Shown piece by piece: positions 52,028 through 61,853 of a DNA stretch of 64,000 nt. Position numbers and translations under genes: made by a program. The notes below the pieces were generated by a model. The model was given only the letters and a program-made list of their open reading frames with translations. It was not told the DNA's origin and ran no database searches. Every line of letters begins with the position of its first letter. Position 1 is the stretch's first letter. The stretch is from Thiorhodococcus mannitoliphagus (lineage in GTDB: Bacteria > Pseudomonadota > Gammaproteobacteria > Chromatiales > Chromatiaceae): the NCBI RefSeq assembly GCF_010915725.1, contig NZ_JAAIJR010000003.1, positions 1 to 64,000 on the forward strand, in the 5' to 3' direction.

Positions 52028-52443
52028 GACGCCTCCTCGCCCTACCGGCAGCGCTGCTCGCCGGCACGCTGCAGGCGCACAGCCTGATTCATACAGCGCA
52101 GCCCGGGAGCGCCGTCATCGTCGAGCTGCGCTATGCGGACGGCAGCCCCTTCAGCTACGAGTCCACCGAGGTCTATCGGCCCGCCGAGAGCGTGCCCTTC
52201 CTCGCCGGGCGGACCGACGCGAATGGCCGTCTGGCCTTTGTGCCCGACCGCTCGGGTGACTGGCGCGTGCGCGCCTTCTCGGAGGATGGCCACGGCGGCG
52301 ATTTCACGATTGCAGCGACCCCCGATGGCGAGTCGTCGGCGCCCTCGGCCGGGCTGGGCACCATCGCAGGCATCTCGCTCGGCCTCTCGGTCATCTTTGG
52401 CATCTTCGGCATCTGGTCACTATTCGTTAGGAGACGATCATGA
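52024..52443 (+). CDS. nikL: NikL-type membrane-anchored nickel component
   Basis: This 139-residue protein begins at GTG overlapping the nikK stop. It has a signal peptide (cleavage near LQAH, leaving His at the N-terminus), a small beta-sandwich (FAGRTDANGRLAFVPDRSGDW-like region) and a C-terminal membrane helix (GTIAGISLGLSVIFGIFGIWSL) ending in RRR. This matches NikL. It overlaps the outer-membrane protein gene by ATGA. Confidence 0.82.
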   Translation: MRRLLALPAALLAGTLQAHSLIHTAQPGSAVIVELRYADGSPFSYESTEVYRPAESVPFLAGRTDANGRLAFVPDRSGDWRVRAFSEDGHGGDFTIAATPDGESSAPSAGLGTIAGISLGLSVIFGIFGIWSLFVRRRS

Positions 52444-53447
52444 ATAACCGTCGCCTTGCACTTGGCAGCGCGCTCGCCTTGGTGGCGCTGCCAGCAACCG
52501 CGCACCATGGTGTCGCCGGTCTCGGCGCTGCTTCGCTTGAGGGCCCTGGTGCGCCCCTGGAGCAGTCCTCGTCGGCCACGCTGCCCGAGGGTAAGGTGTT
52601 CACCTACTTCAAGATGGATTACGCGGACTGGAAGACCTACACACCCGAGAGGGACGACGAGGCCGAATTCAGTAACTTCTGGATGCTTGGGCTCGGTTAC
52701 GGGGTGAAGCCCTGGCTATCGCTCTATGCGTTCCTGCCCTACCACGAAAAGGTCGACGAGAACGACTTCTTCAACACCCATGGCTGGGCCGATGCCGCGG
52801 TCAACGCGACCCTTGGCTTCAAGTACGACGAGGGATTCAAGCTGGTCCCGGAAAGAGAGAGCCTCGACGACTTGGAGGACTGGCACTTCACGGTCTATGC
52901 TGGGGCAACGCTGCCGACCGGCAACCCCAACCTGCGCGACCGCGACGGCAACATCGACAAGGGCAAGTCAACTGGCTTCGGCGAGCCGACCTTTACGCTC
53001 GGCGCAACGGCCAGCAAGATGCTGGGCGAGCGCTGGACACTGAACTTCGACATCGCCAACCTCTGGTTCCAGAAGAATACCTACGACGCCGATCCTGCTC
53101 ACGGGGGCGAGACCTTCACCGGCCAGTTCGGCGACGAATTCCGCCTCAACACCGCTGCGATCTACAAGGCCTACGTGAACCCAGAGCACCGTTTCCGCCT
53201 CGACCTCTTGGGCGAGCTGAACTATCTCCACCTCGGGCGCGACAAGGAGGATGGTGTGGCAGAGCGCGGCACCGGTGGTCAAATTCTTTACCTGACGCCC
53301 GGCGTCCGCGCCTATTGGAATAATGTAAGCTTCGCCTTTGGCGTAAAGTTGCCGATCGCGACAGACCTCAACGAGGATGACGAGCAGCAGGGCGCGGAAG
53401 GCAAGGAGAACTATCGGCTGATCTTCTCGATCTCGGCGCTGTTCTGA
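52440..53447 (+). CDS. Putative outer-membrane protein of the nickel operon
   Basis: The 335-residue precursor has a signal peptide ending at PATA, leaving a mature start HHGVAG. Alternating beta strands follow and a terminal Phe (FSISALF), typical of outer-membrane beta barrels. Body sequences such as WLSLYAFLPYHEK and FGEPTFTLGATASKMLG resemble the transporter-like family used in aromatic-compound uptake. Its tight overlap with nikL and position before nikM suggest that it lets nickel or a nickel complex across the outer membrane. This is an inference; the family is not known to me as a nickel protein. Confidence 0.75.
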   Translation: MNNRRLALGSALALVALPATAHHGVAGLGAASLEGPGAPLEQSSSATLPEGKVFTYFKMDYADWKTYTPERDDEAEFSNFWMLGLGYGVKPWLSLYAFLPYHEKVDENDFFNTHGWADAAVNATLGFKYDEGFKLVPERESLDDLEDWHFTVYAGATLPTGNPNLRDRDGNIDKGKSTGFGEPTFTLGATASKMLGERWTLNFDIANLWFQKNTYDADPAHGGETFTGQFGDEFRLNTAAIYKAYVNPEHRFRLDLLGELNYLHLGRDKEDGVAERGTGGQILYLTPGVRAYWNNVSFAFGVKLPIATDLNEDDEQQGAEGKENYRLIFSISALF

Positions 53448-53450
53448 CCC

Positions 53451-54080
53451 ATGCATATCCCCGACGGCTTTCTCTCGCCACAGACCTATCTGCCGGCCTA
53501 TGCGCTCGCAGCCGGGGGCTGGGTCTATGCAGCGCGTGAGCTGCGCCGCCGCGTCGACGAGACGCTGTTGCCGCGGCTCGCCGTACTCACCGCCCTCGCC
53601 TTCGTGCTCATGTCCGTGATGCTGCCGCTGCCAGGCGGGACCTCGGTACATGCCTCTGGGATCGGCATCCTCGCTGTGATCTTCGGTCCCTGGCTGACCT
53701 TCGCCGTCGTGTCGCTGGTCCTGCTGCTGCAGGCACTGGTGCTCGGTGCTGGCGGTGTCACCGTGCTGCCCGTCAACGCGCTCGCGATGGGACTCGGCGG
53801 TTCGGTCGCGGCCTGCCTGGGGTACCGGCTGCTGGCACCCCGTTGGGAACGGGCGGGCCTCTTTGCCGCAGGTTGGCTCGCCGCCGTTGTTCCGGCCGCT
53901 ATGGTCGCGGTGGTGCTCGGCCTGCAGCCGGCGATCGCGCACAGGAGCGACGGCCAGCCTCTGTTCTTCCCGTTCGGCCTGTCGGTGACGCTGCCCGCTG
54001 TCCTGGTTCCGCACGTTATCCTCGGACTCGGAGAAGGCTTGCTGACCCTGCTGGTCGTCAGCTTCCTTCGCCGTCGCTAG
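53451..54080 (+). CDS. nikM: Nickel ECF transporter substrate-binding subunit NikM (CbiM family)
   Basis: The 209-residue polytopic protein starts MHIPDGFLSPQTYL, the conserved N-terminus whose His2 binds the metal. It also has VHASGIGILAVIFGPW with the second His. It lies four bases after the outer-membrane protein gene. With nikK and nikL upstream and nikR downstream, nickel rather than cobalt is the likely substrate. Confidence 0.92.
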   Translation: MHIPDGFLSPQTYLPAYALAAGGWVYAARELRRRVDETLLPRLAVLTALAFVLMSVMLPLPGGTSVHASGIGILAVIFGPWLTFAVVSLVLLLQALVLGAGGVTVLPVNALAMGLGGSVAACLGYRLLAPRWERAGLFAAGWLAAVVPAAMVAVVLGLQPAIAHRSDGQPLFFPFGLSVTLPAVLVPHVILGLGEGLLTLLVVSFLRRR

Positions 54081-54092
54081 AAGCAAGCCAAG

Positions 54093-54671
54093 ATGAAAGA
54101 TCGGTTGCTGCTGCTCGGCTACGCCATCGCCGTGATCGCGGCAACCTCGGTCCACAATCCCTGGTGGCTCGCGGCCGGTCTGCTCCTGGTCGCCGTGTTG
54201 GCGGGCCGCCAGGCGCCGACCATCGGCTGGCGCGCCTTGCGGGCGGTGCTCTTCTTCAGCCTCGTAATCAGCATCGGCTATGCGGCGGGCGCGCTCTTCG
54301 GTCAGGCAGTCAGCCTCGACTACCTAATCCTCGTCAATATCAGGGTCTATCTCCTGATCTTTCTCACCTTCACCCTGGCGGCTAAAATCGACATCTTGCG
54401 CGCACTCAGCTTCTCCCGGAATCTGACCTATCTTGTGACGCTGGTGTTGAGCCAGATCATCCCCTTCCGCCGCTTGTTCGAGGATCTGCGACTCGCGGCC
54501 GAGAGCCGCCGGCTGCGCCGACTGCGGCTGCGCGAGCGCTATCTGCAAAGCGCCGCGGCGGCGGTCCACCTCTTCGACCGCGCCGAGCACGACGCGCGCG
54601 AGATCGCGCTCGCCATGCGCTCGCGCGGGTTCTTCCAGCCGGATGCGACCGACAATGCTCCAGGCGATTGA
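54093..54671 (+). CDS. nikQ: Nickel ECF transporter transmembrane subunit NikQ (CbiQ family)
   Basis: The 192-residue protein is a T component with several membrane segments and the coupling-helix motifs RNLTYLVTLVLSQIIPFRRLFEDLRLAAESRRLRRLRLRER broken into A-x-x-x-R-type helices, plus a second in EIALAMRSRGF. It is shorter than usual CbiQ (~225) mainly in the membrane region. It overlaps nikO by 17 bases. Confidence 0.88.
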   Translation: MKDRLLLLGYAIAVIAATSVHNPWWLAAGLLLVAVLAGRQAPTIGWRALRAVLFFSLVISIGYAAGALFGQAVSLDYLILVNIRVYLLIFLTFTLAAKIDILRALSFSRNLTYLVTLVLSQIIPFRRLFEDLRLAAESRRLRRLRLRERYLQSAAAAVHLFDRAEHDAREIALAMRSRGFFQPDATDNAPGD

Positions 54672-55431
54672 GGTCAGCTATCGCCTGCCAGAGGGCCAGG
54701 AGATCCTCCGCGCCATCGACTTCCGGCTGGCGCGCGAAGAGAAGGTCGTCCTGCTCGGCGCCAACGGCACCGGCAAGAGCACACTGCTCAAGGTGCTCAA
54801 CGGCCTGCTGCCACCAACGACCGGGACGGTCTGCTACGACGGTCGGGTGATCGACCGCGCGGCATTGCGCGAGGCAGCATTCCACCAGCGTTTTCGCCGC
54901 GAGGTGGTGCTGCTGTTCCAGAACCCGGATACCATGCTCTTCAACCCGACCGTCTTCGACGAGATCGCCTTCGGGCCGCGCCAACTCGGTCTCGATGACG
55001 TGGATGGGCGTGTGCACCACTGGGCCGGCGAGCTTGGCGTGGCACCGCTGCTTGAGCGCACGCCCTTCGGGCTGTCCGGCGGCGAGAAGCAGCGCGTCTG
55101 CCTGGCGGCACTGCTCATCCTTGAGCCCAAGGTCCTGCTCCTGGATGAGCCGACCGCGAACATGGACCCGCGCAGCACCGGATGGCTGGTGGACTTCCTC
55201 GCCGACCTCAAGCAGACGACGCTGGTGACGACGCACAATCTCAGCCTCGCCGGCGAGTTCGGCGACCGTTGCCTGGTGCTCGGCGAGGACCATCGGCTGC
55301 TCTACGATGGGCCGATCCAGGATTTCCTCAGCGACCACGACCGGCTTACCGCGGCCAACCTGGTGCACCGCCACCGTCACCGCCACGGGGCCACCGAGCA
55401 CAGCCATTTCCACATCCACGAGTGGGACTAA
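54655..55431 (+). CDS. nikO: Nickel ECF transporter ATPase NikO with His-rich tail
   Basis: The 258-residue ABC ATPase shows Walker A (GANGTGKST), Q-loop (FQNPDTMLF), signature ([15 protein letters not shown]), Walker B ([13 protein letters not shown]) and switch His ([11 protein letters not shown]). The last ~22 residues are His-rich (HRHRHRHG, then [11 protein letters not shown]), which is not needed for ATPase function and probably binds nickel. The ATG at 54655 was preferred to one four codons earlier because it matches family N-termini. Confidence 0.92.
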   Translation: MLQAIEVSYRLPEGQEILRAIDFRLAREEKVVLLGANGTGKSTLLKVLNGLLPPTTGTVCYDGRVIDRAALREAAFHQRFRREVVLLFQNPDTMLFNPTVFDEIAFGPRQLGLDDVDGRVHHWAGELGVAPLLERTPFGLSGGEKQRVCLAALLILEPKVLLLDEPTANMDPRSTGWLVDFLADLKQTTLVTTHNLSLAGEFGDRCLVLGEDHRLLYDGPIQDFLSDHDRLTAANLVHRHRHRHGATEHSHFHIHEWD

Positions 55432-55433
55432 GC

Positions 55434-55847
55434 ATGAAGGAGACAGCCGACACCATCCGCTTCAGCGTCTCTCTGCCGGGCAATCTCTTGGATGAACTCG
55501 ACCGCCGGGTCACGAGCCGCGGCTACGCCTCCCGTTCGGAGTTGGTGCGCGACATGATCCGCGAACGGCTGGTGGAGGACGCCTGGCAGGCAGGGGATGA
55601 GGTTGCCGGGGTCCTGGTCATCATCTTCGACCATCACCAGCGCGAACTTACGCAGAAGCTCATCGACGTCCAGCATCGTCAGGAAGTGCACGTGCTCTGC
55701 AGCACCCATGTACACCTCGACCACGACAACTGCCTGGAAACGATCATCTTGCAGGGCCACCCGCCCGAGATCGAGCATATCGTCGCTGAGATCGGCGGAC
55801 TCAAGGGCGTCAAATTTGCCAAGCTGACCCGCACGTCGCGGCTGTAG
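55434..55847 (+). CDS. nikR: Nickel-responsive repressor NikR
   Basis: The 137-residue protein combines a ribbon-helix-helix DNA-binding N-terminus ([19 protein letters not shown]...[14 protein letters not shown]) with an ACT-type nickel domain. The four square-planar ligands are kept: H81, H92, H94 and C100 ([10 protein letters not shown]). It lies two bases after nikO and should repress the operon at high nickel through the site at 51251-51277. Confidence 0.95.
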   Translation: MKETADTIRFSVSLPGNLLDELDRRVTSRGYASRSELVRDMIRERLVEDAWQAGDEVAGVLVIIFDHHQRELTQKLIDVQHRQEVHVLCSTHVHLDHDNCLETIILQGHPPEIEHIVAEIGGLKGVKFAKLTRTSRL

Positions 55848-56108
55848 CCAACCTCAGGTACGGCAAGCTCGCCGCAGCAGCGCGGCTCCGAGCGAGAAAC
55901 GTGCTGGAATGTCCTTGAAGCGTCTCGCCACGCCTGCTTCATCGACGCATGCGCGCCGCGAGCCTTGTCACCGTTCTGTAAAGCAATCTTCACAGCAAAT
56001 CTGAACACAAGGGGGTAGCTTTGAAAGCCCTTATGATCAATCAGGATTAACGCCGCGAGCGCCGCTGAATGCTGGCCCGCAGCGCGGATCCGTCAGCTAG
56101 GTGCACTC

Positions 56109-59100
56109 ATGACAGAGAAGCGTCCGATGCCGGACTGGGGCGTGACAAGAATGGCGCTGAGCCTCGTCGCGCTCGCGGCCCTTTCCACCCAGAGCCTCTT
56201 CGCCCCCGAGGCGCGCGGCGAAACGAGCAGATCGTCCCAGCCCACCGAGAGCGTGCCTGCCGGCGAGACGCGGGACCTCAGAGACACAGAGGTCCGCAAC
56301 CCCTTCGCCTATATCGTGCCCCAGTGCTACGTGCTCACTCAGGACGCAAGTGGTAGCGTTCTGAATCCCTGCTATGTCTGCCACCAGCGCGGCAAGTCGC
56401 CTAACTTCCTAGACGACAGCAGTTTCCAGCTCGCCTACGAGATGACCGAGCGAGGTTTGACCAACCCTTGGGAAAATCTCTTCGACGACCGCTCGACACA
56501 GACTCGAAGCATCGGGGATGCCGAGGCCCTCGCCTATGTGCGCGCCAGCAACTACCTCTCCGAGGCAGGGAACCTCATGCTCGCCCAGCGCTTGGCCGAC
56601 CTGCCGTCGACCTGGGACTTGGACGGCGATCAGCATTGGGACGGGTACCGCCCGGATGCTTACTTCCGCTTCGACGAGCAGGGCTTCGATCGCGACCCCG
56701 ACAATGGCTATACAGGCTGGCGGGCCTTCGCCTATTACCCAACGCCAGGCACCTATTGGCCCTCCAACGGCTCGGCCGCCGATGTCCTAATTCGTCTGCC
56801 GGAGCCCTTCCGCCGCGATCGCGAGGGCGAGCTGGACCCGACCCTTTACGCGGTCAATCTCGCGATCGTCGAATCCCTGATCAAGCGAGCGGACGTGGCC
56901 ATCGATCCGCTCGACGAGAACCGCTATGCCGTAGATTTGAACAAGGATGGCGAACTCGGCTGGACGAACATTATTCGCTACGATTGGGCGCCCTTGGAAG
57001 GCAGAGACATGTCGTTCTTGGGCGAGGCTGGTCGGCAGCAGGCCGCCGGCCAGCTCCATCTGGCCGCGGGTCTCTTCCCGGAGGGCACGGAGTTTCTGCA
57101 GAGCCTCCGCTATCTGGATGTGACCGAGGACGGCAAGGTTCAGCCCGCCGCGCGGATGAAGGAGCTGCGCTATGCCCGCAAGCAAAGCTGGTACAACTAT
57201 GCGGAACTCAAAGGGCTCATCGACCGCGAAGACGGCGAGCGGCGCGAGTACGAGAACGACACCATCAAGCAGGTGCCGGGCGACTACGAGCGTGGCCGTT
57301 TCGGGCAAGGTTGGGTCTATCAGGGCTTCATCGAGTCACGAGACGGTAGCCTCCGCCCTCAAAGTCAGGAGGAGACCCTCTACTGCATGGGCTGTCACAC
57401 GGGTCTCGGCGCGACGACAGACACCACATTTGCGTTCGCTCGCAAGCTGGATGCAGGGGCTTACCGTCGAGGCTGGTATCACTGGACGCAGAAGGATGCG
57501 TCTGGACTGAACGAGCCAAAGGTCGAGATCGACGGCGCTGGCGTGCAGTATGAGTACGCTTACTATTTGATGTACACGCGCTCTGGGAGCGAGTTTCTCG
57601 CCAACCCCGAACTCGAGGCCCGATTCTTCGACGACAACGGGGAACCGAGGGCCGAGGCCTTCGCCGCGCTGCACGAGGATGTGACCCTGGCCCTGATGCC
57701 CTCACCTGAGCGCGCCCTGGCACTGAACAAGGCCTACTGGACGATCGTCGACGACCAGGATTTCGTCCTCGGGCGCGACGCGAATCTCACACCCCTTGGC
57801 AGCCTGCAAGCGGAGGTCACCAAAGACCTCCCGACCGGCGTCGAGCAAGCCGCCAACCCAGTTGCCTTCGCCGGCTGTTTCGCCCAGGGGAGCGCCTGCA
57901 ATGCGGATGGAGAGCGGTCCCCTGAGCAGAATGACTGGGCGGCATTGGTGAATGGGGCGGGAATGGATGGTCCGGACGGATCCCGCTACGAAGTCGATTG
58001 GAAGGGGATCATTCACCAGAGCAGCTATGCGCTCGGCATCGAGGGCGTCTCCTTCACTTTCCCGTCACGGCTGACGCTTCCGACACGGACCATCGTGCCG
58101 CTGCGAGACATTCGGGTTTGCTACGAATGTCATCGCATCTCGGCGCCCGTCATCGCCTCGGAAGCCCGCGTCGAGCTGCCCATGGATTTCTCCGCACTGA
58201 CGCCGGAGGCCGATAGCGAGGCTGGGCTCACCCAGCTCACCAACCATTCGGCACGAGACGTCGGCGCCAAGTGGAGCCCGGATGGTCAGACACTTGCCTT
58301 CGTCTCGAACCGCAGTGGGGACAACCAGATTTGGCTGTTGCGCTTGAGCAGCGGCGAAACGCGCCAGCTCACAAGCGGACCGGATCAGCACGCCTGGCCT
58401 GAATGGAGCCCAGATGGGCAGCGACTCGTCTACTGGGCCTTCGATCCGACGAATTCAGCGCAGAGCTTAAAGACAATCAAGCTCGACGGCACAGCTGAGA
58501 CGACCATTGTGCGTGCGCCAGGTCATGTCGATTGTCCGGCATGGCGCCCTGACGGAGGCTACATCGCTGCCGCAGCGGAGATCGACGACAACTGGGACAT
58601 CTGGATCATTCGGCCAGACGGCAGCGATCTCCGTCGACTCACCTCAGATCCCGCCATGGAGACCAACCCGCTGTGGAGCCCGGATGGCACGACCATCGCT
58701 TACAAGGTCGCACCCTCAGGCGACTACAACCTCACCATACAGAACTTCATGACCTTCGAGCATGGGCTGGACGAGCCGACCATCCACGTCTGGAATGGAC
58801 CTCAGGCCGTTCAGATGAATGCCTGGAGCCCAGATGGTATCCAAATCGCGTACACGGCAGAGGTCATCAGCGGGAGTTCCGGTGAAGATCGCCTCACCTA
58901 CGCCAATATCGTCTCTGACCTTGAGCTGCGGGACGGTCAAGCTGTCGCTGATCCGTCAGTGATCATCTCCAAGGGTCTTACGATTGGCGACCGTGGTGCC
59001 GTCTTCTCCCCGGTGGACGCCAACCAAGTAGCCTTCTGGGCATGGGGTCAGGATCACCGCGCCAACCTCTGGCTTTACGATCAAGCGAGCGACCGGCTCG

Positions 59101-59219
59101 AGCAGATCACCCAAGGCGGCTCCGACATCTATCCACAGTGGAGCCCCGACGGTAAGCACCTCGTGTTCGAGTCGAGCCGAGCTGGAAGCTCCGACCTTTG
59201 GCTGCTGACCTTGGAGTGA
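56109..59219 (+). CDS. Three-heme cytochrome/TolB-type beta-propeller protein
   Basis: The 1036-residue exported protein has a signal segment (about 12-36). A large N-terminal region (about 60-690) carries three CxxCH motifs: CYVCH at 88-92, CMGCH near 426 and CYECH near 671. A TolB/WD40-like propeller (about 695-1036) shows repeated W-S-P-D-G units (KWSPDGQTLAFVSN, EWSPDGQRLVYW, LWSPDGTTIAYK, QWSPDGKHLVFE). The heme spacing is very wide, so hemes sit in separate subdomains. The long region between hemes 1 and 2 is not recognised. It could be a periplasmic redox enzyme. It is monocistronic, starting about 260 bases after nikR. Confidence 0.8.
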   Translation: MTEKRPMPDWGVTRMALSLVALAALSTQSLFAPEARGETSRSSQPTESVPAGETRDLRDTEVRNPFAYIVPQCYVLTQDASGSVLNPCYVCHQRGKSPNFLDDSSFQLAYEMTERGLTNPWENLFDDRSTQTRSIGDAEALAYVRASNYLSEAGNLMLAQRLADLPSTWDLDGDQHWDGYRPDAYFRFDEQGFDRDPDNGYTGWRAFAYYPTPGTYWPSNGSAADVLIRLPEPFRRDREGELDPTLYAVNLAIVESLIKRADVAIDPLDENRYAVDLNKDGELGWTNIIRYDWAPLEGRDMSFLGEAGRQQAAGQLHLAAGLFPEGTEFLQSLRYLDVTEDGKVQPAARMKELRYARKQSWYNYAELKGLIDREDGERREYENDTIKQVPGDYERGRFGQGWVYQGFIESRDGSLRPQSQEETLYCMGCHTGLGATTDTTFAFARKLDAGAYRRGWYHWTQKDASGLNEPKVEIDGAGVQYEYAYYLMYTRSGSEFLANPELEARFFDDNGEPRAEAFAALHEDVTLALMPSPERALALNKAYWTIVDDQDFVLGRDANLTPLGSLQAEVTKDLPTGVEQAANPVAFAGCFAQGSACNADGERSPEQNDWAALVNGAGMDGPDGSRYEVDWKGIIHQSSYALGIEGVSFTFPSRLTLPTRTIVPLRDIRVCYECHRISAPVIASEARVELPMDFSALTPEADSEAGLTQLTNHSARDVGAKWSPDGQTLAFVSNRSGDNQIWLLRLSSGETRQLTSGPDQHAWPEWSPDGQRLVYWAFDPTNSAQSLKTIKLDGTAETTIVRAPGHVDCPAWRPDGGYIAAAAEIDDNWDIWIIRPDGSDLRRLTSDPAMETNPLWSPDGTTIAYKVAPSGDYNLTIQNFMTFEHGLDEPTIHVWNGPQAVQMNAWSPDGIQIAYTAEVISGSSGEDRLTYANIVSDLELRDGQAVADPSVIISKGLTIGDRGAVFSPVDANQVAFWAWGQDHRANLWLYDQASDRLEQITQGGSDIYPQWSPDGKHLVFESSRAGSSDLWLLTLE

Positions 59220-59363
59220 GGTGCGCACAGCGCCTCAGGGCTGTCTGACAAACCTCAATGGGCGACTCTAGCCGCCCTTGCACTGGCGGGAGGGCGAATG
59301 AATTCGCCCCTTGCAGCTCGGGCGCTTGCAACAATGAGCCGATCGCCTCCTGCCGCCCCGACA

Positions 59364-60320
59364 TCAGCTGGCCGAGGGCGGTTTGCCGAGATCACTGGCG
59401 TTCAGCGCGAGTCCGAGCCTTCCATGGTCTCCTGCGGCCTTCAGTGACACGTCCGCGGAAGGCAGGACCAGCAGGTCCCGGTGCCCGACGCTCAGCCGAG
59501 ACGCCCCGGAGCGCAGGCGTTCAAGCCGTGATTCGAGCCAAGGACGAATGCTGTGATTGGCTGCCGGGTCCATCTCGATCGCCGCCTCGGCCCAGCCGCG
59601 CGCGATCGCTGCCTGCAAATCGCAGGCGTCGGTGCCGAGCTGCCAATCACTGTTTTCAAGCGCTGCCGAAAGCCCCAAAGCGGCGAAGCAGGACGCGGCC
59701 GCCATTGCGCCCTCCGGACCGAGCGCCACACCAAGGCCCTTGTCTTGGCGCTGGTGCCGATTGAGCAGGTCACGGACCAGCGCGTCCCCAGGCAAGGTCG
59801 GCGTCCAGTGAATGCGACCGTCATAGGTCAAGGCGAGCAGCGCGGCGCAATCCTGGTCACGGCACCTCCGCGACAGTGCCTGTATCCAGTCCAGGGAGAC
59901 CAGATCGAGCAGGGCCGAGGCGGTCACGAGGTCGACGTCGACGGAGAAATCATCGCGAGACAGTGCCGATAGCTCGGCCTGAGTCCAACTCACGCCAACT
60001 TCAACCCCATTGATCTGGAGCTGCATTCCACCCGCCACAGGCTTGGCCGGATACCCACGACGCGCCGCCCACGCCGCAAGCACCTCTGGGAGCCTGGCCA
60101 GCAGCAAGGGGTCATGGTCAATGAGGCTCCACTCCTGGTCGACGGCCAAGCGCGGCGCAAGGTAGCGCAGATTCGAGCCCGTACCGGCGCCGAGATCCCG
60201 GATGCGAAGCCGTGCCTTGCGTTTTGCCCAATCCGCCAGCTTGCGCGTCAGCGCGGGGCTGCGCGCGGCGTGATCGGCGGGCTCGCGCAGCGCGAGCCAA
60301 GCGGCGGAAAAGGCGCTCAT
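59364..60320 (-). CDS. Class I SAM-dependent methyltransferase
   Basis: The 318-residue protein has motif I DLGAGTGSNLRYLAPR, SLIDHDPLLL as the acidic loop, and VDLVTASALLDLVSLDWIQAL. The ATG at 60320 has GAGGA upstream and is preferred to a longer frame. It is the last gene of a four-gene unit after MDR, PTPS-like and glycosyltransferase genes. The acceptor is probably the product of that pathway. Confidence 0.8.
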   Translation of the reverse strand: MSAFSAAWLALREPADHAARSPALTRKLADWAKRKARLRIRDLGAGTGSNLRYLAPRLAVDQEWSLIDHDPLLLARLPEVLAAWAARRGYPAKPVAGGMQLQINGVEVGVSWTQAELSALSRDDFSVDVDLVTASALLDLVSLDWIQALSRRCRDQDCAALLALTYDGRIHWTPTLPGDALVRDLLNRHQRQDKGLGVALGPEGAMAAASCFAALGLSAALENSDWQLGTDACDLQAAIARGWAEAAIEMDPAANHSIRPWLESRLERLRSGASRLSVGHRDLLVLPSADVSLKAAGDHGRLGLALNASDLGKPPSAS

Positions 60321-60357
60321 TCGCTGATCCTCGGTTGAAACCGCAAAGGCGCTGAAC

Positions 60358-61422
60358 TCAGGCGCATGCGCGACCCGGCTGGCCGACGGCGGCAGCGAAT
60401 GCGTGGCACGCCGACTCCCAAGACGGCAGTCCAGCCCGCGCGGCCCGCGCACCGGCAGCCAAGGAGGCTCGTAAAGGGCGATCCTCGATCAATGTGCGCA
60501 ACGCCGCCGCAAGCGCCTCGACGTTGCCGGGCGGGACGAGCAGCGCGGCCGCTTCGGGCAGGGTCTGCGGAATGGCCCCAGCCGTGGTCGAGACGACCGG
60601 CAGGCCACGGGCGAGCGCTTCGGCGAGCACCATGCCATAGCCCTCGTGAAAGGAGGCCAGCACGAAGGCGTCCGCCGCATCGTACTCAGCGTCAAGGCAG
60701 GCCGCGTCCAGCTCGCCGGCAAGCCGAACCCGATCGCCCAACCCAAGCGTGGCGATTGCAGCCTCCAAGACAGCGGTCTGCTCGGCATCCCGTGTCGTGC
60801 TTCCGATACAGGTCAACCGCCAGGGCAGATCACGGATCCGGGACAGGGCCTCGAAGAGGACGGCGTGCCCCTTTCGCGGAGTAAGGGTCGCCACGCAGAG
60901 TAGATTCAGATCCGGCCCGCGAGACCCCTTGGCCAGCGGGGCCGGATCCGTGCCTGGCGGGACCACGACCAGCCGCTCCTGAGCGACCTCGTAGGCATCC
61001 AAGGCCCGTGCGGTCGACGCACTGGTGGTGATGACCTTGCGCACCCAGCCCAATGCCCGTTGCTCCGAGTTGCGCAAACGCTGAGCCTCTGCAGACGCGA
61101 GTCCGGTCTCGAGGGCGAGCGGGTGGTGGATGAGGGCAACAAGATCGAGCCGATCCGCGCAGGCCTCGACCACAGCAGGCATGGCGCCAAGCGCCAGACC
61201 GTCGATGACGAGGGTGCGACCGGCGGGAACGCCCCCGAGGACCTGCGCCGCCTCGCGCAGCTCAGCCGTGGATGGATGCGGAAAGCCCGCGCCCAGCGCC
61301 TGGACCTTCACTTGCCAGCCCATGCTTGCGAGGCCGGCAATGATTCGGCGCGCGTAGACGTAGCCCCCCGTCGAGCTGGCGAGATCCCCTGGTATGACAA
61401 AGTCGAGCCGCGGCGAGGTCAC
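60358..61422 (-). CDS. Family 4-type glycosyltransferase
   Basis: The 354-residue GT-B protein has an N-terminal acceptor domain ([21 protein letters not shown]). The C-terminal donor domain shows [17 protein letters not shown] and the nucleotide-sugar E-x7-E motif in [21 protein letters not shown]. It overlaps the PTPS-like gene by four bases. A retaining glycosyl transfer to a small molecule or lipid is likely; the sugar cannot be told. Confidence 0.88.
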   Translation of the reverse strand: MTSPRLDFVIPGDLASSTGGYVYARRIIAGLASMGWQVKVQALGAGFPHPSTAELREAAQVLGGVPAGRTLVIDGLALGAMPAVVEACADRLDLVALIHHPLALETGLASAEAQRLRNSEQRALGWVRKVITTSASTARALDAYEVAQERLVVVPPGTDPAPLAKGSRGPDLNLLCVATLTPRKGHAVLFEALSRIRDLPWRLTCIGSTTRDAEQTAVLEAAIATLGLGDRVRLAGELDAACLDAEYDAADAFVLASFHEGYGMVLAEALARGLPVVSTTAGAIPQTLPEAAALLVPPGNVEALAAALRTLIEDRPLRASLAAGARAARAGLPSWESACHAFAAAVGQPGRACA

Positions 61423-61823
61423 CGGCGCGGATCACCTTCATAGCTCGCCGAGGCGACATGAGATTCGTGAAGGGTCACCCGCATCTGGGTCAGGCCATGG
61501 GCGCCCTGCCCCAGCTCGCCGCAGCGAATCCGCTCGCCGACTCGCTCGAAGAGGATGCGGGCGAGAAACTCCGTGGTCGTGTTCTGGCCCGCAAACTCGG
61601 GGTCTTCGTCCAGGTTGCGGTAGTTGAGGTCAGCGAGCACGGCCGAGAGGGCTTGGCTCGCCAGTCCGATGTCGACCACCAAGCCGTCGTCGTCCAGCTC
61701 AGGCCGGCGCACCTCCAGGTCGACGACATAGGTTGCGCCGTGCAATCGCTGGGCCGGGCCGAACACCTCGCCGCGAAAGCTGTGGGCAATCATGAAATGG
61801 TCGCGAACGCTCAGACTGTACAT
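61419..61823 (-). CDS. PTPS/QueD-family protein with incomplete active site
   Basis: The 134-residue protein has the T-fold family layout ([29 protein letters not shown], with H14 and H28 as zinc ligands). The second His of HGH is Ala30. The catalytic Cys is absent, and the His of the D-H-x-x-L-N motif is Tyr68 (LNYRNLDED). A pterin-like ligand is likely, but standard PTPS or QueD chemistry is not. It is tightly linked to a glycosyltransferase gene. Confidence 0.82.
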   Translation of the reverse strand: MYSLSVRDHFMIAHSFRGEVFGPAQRLHGATYVVDLEVRRPELDDDGLVVDIGLASQALSAVLADLNYRNLDEDPEFAGQNTTTEFLARILFERVGERIRCGELGQGAHGLTQMRVTLHESHVASASYEGDPRR

Positions 61824-61853
61824 GGGACGATTGCTCTCATAGGACGATGATTC

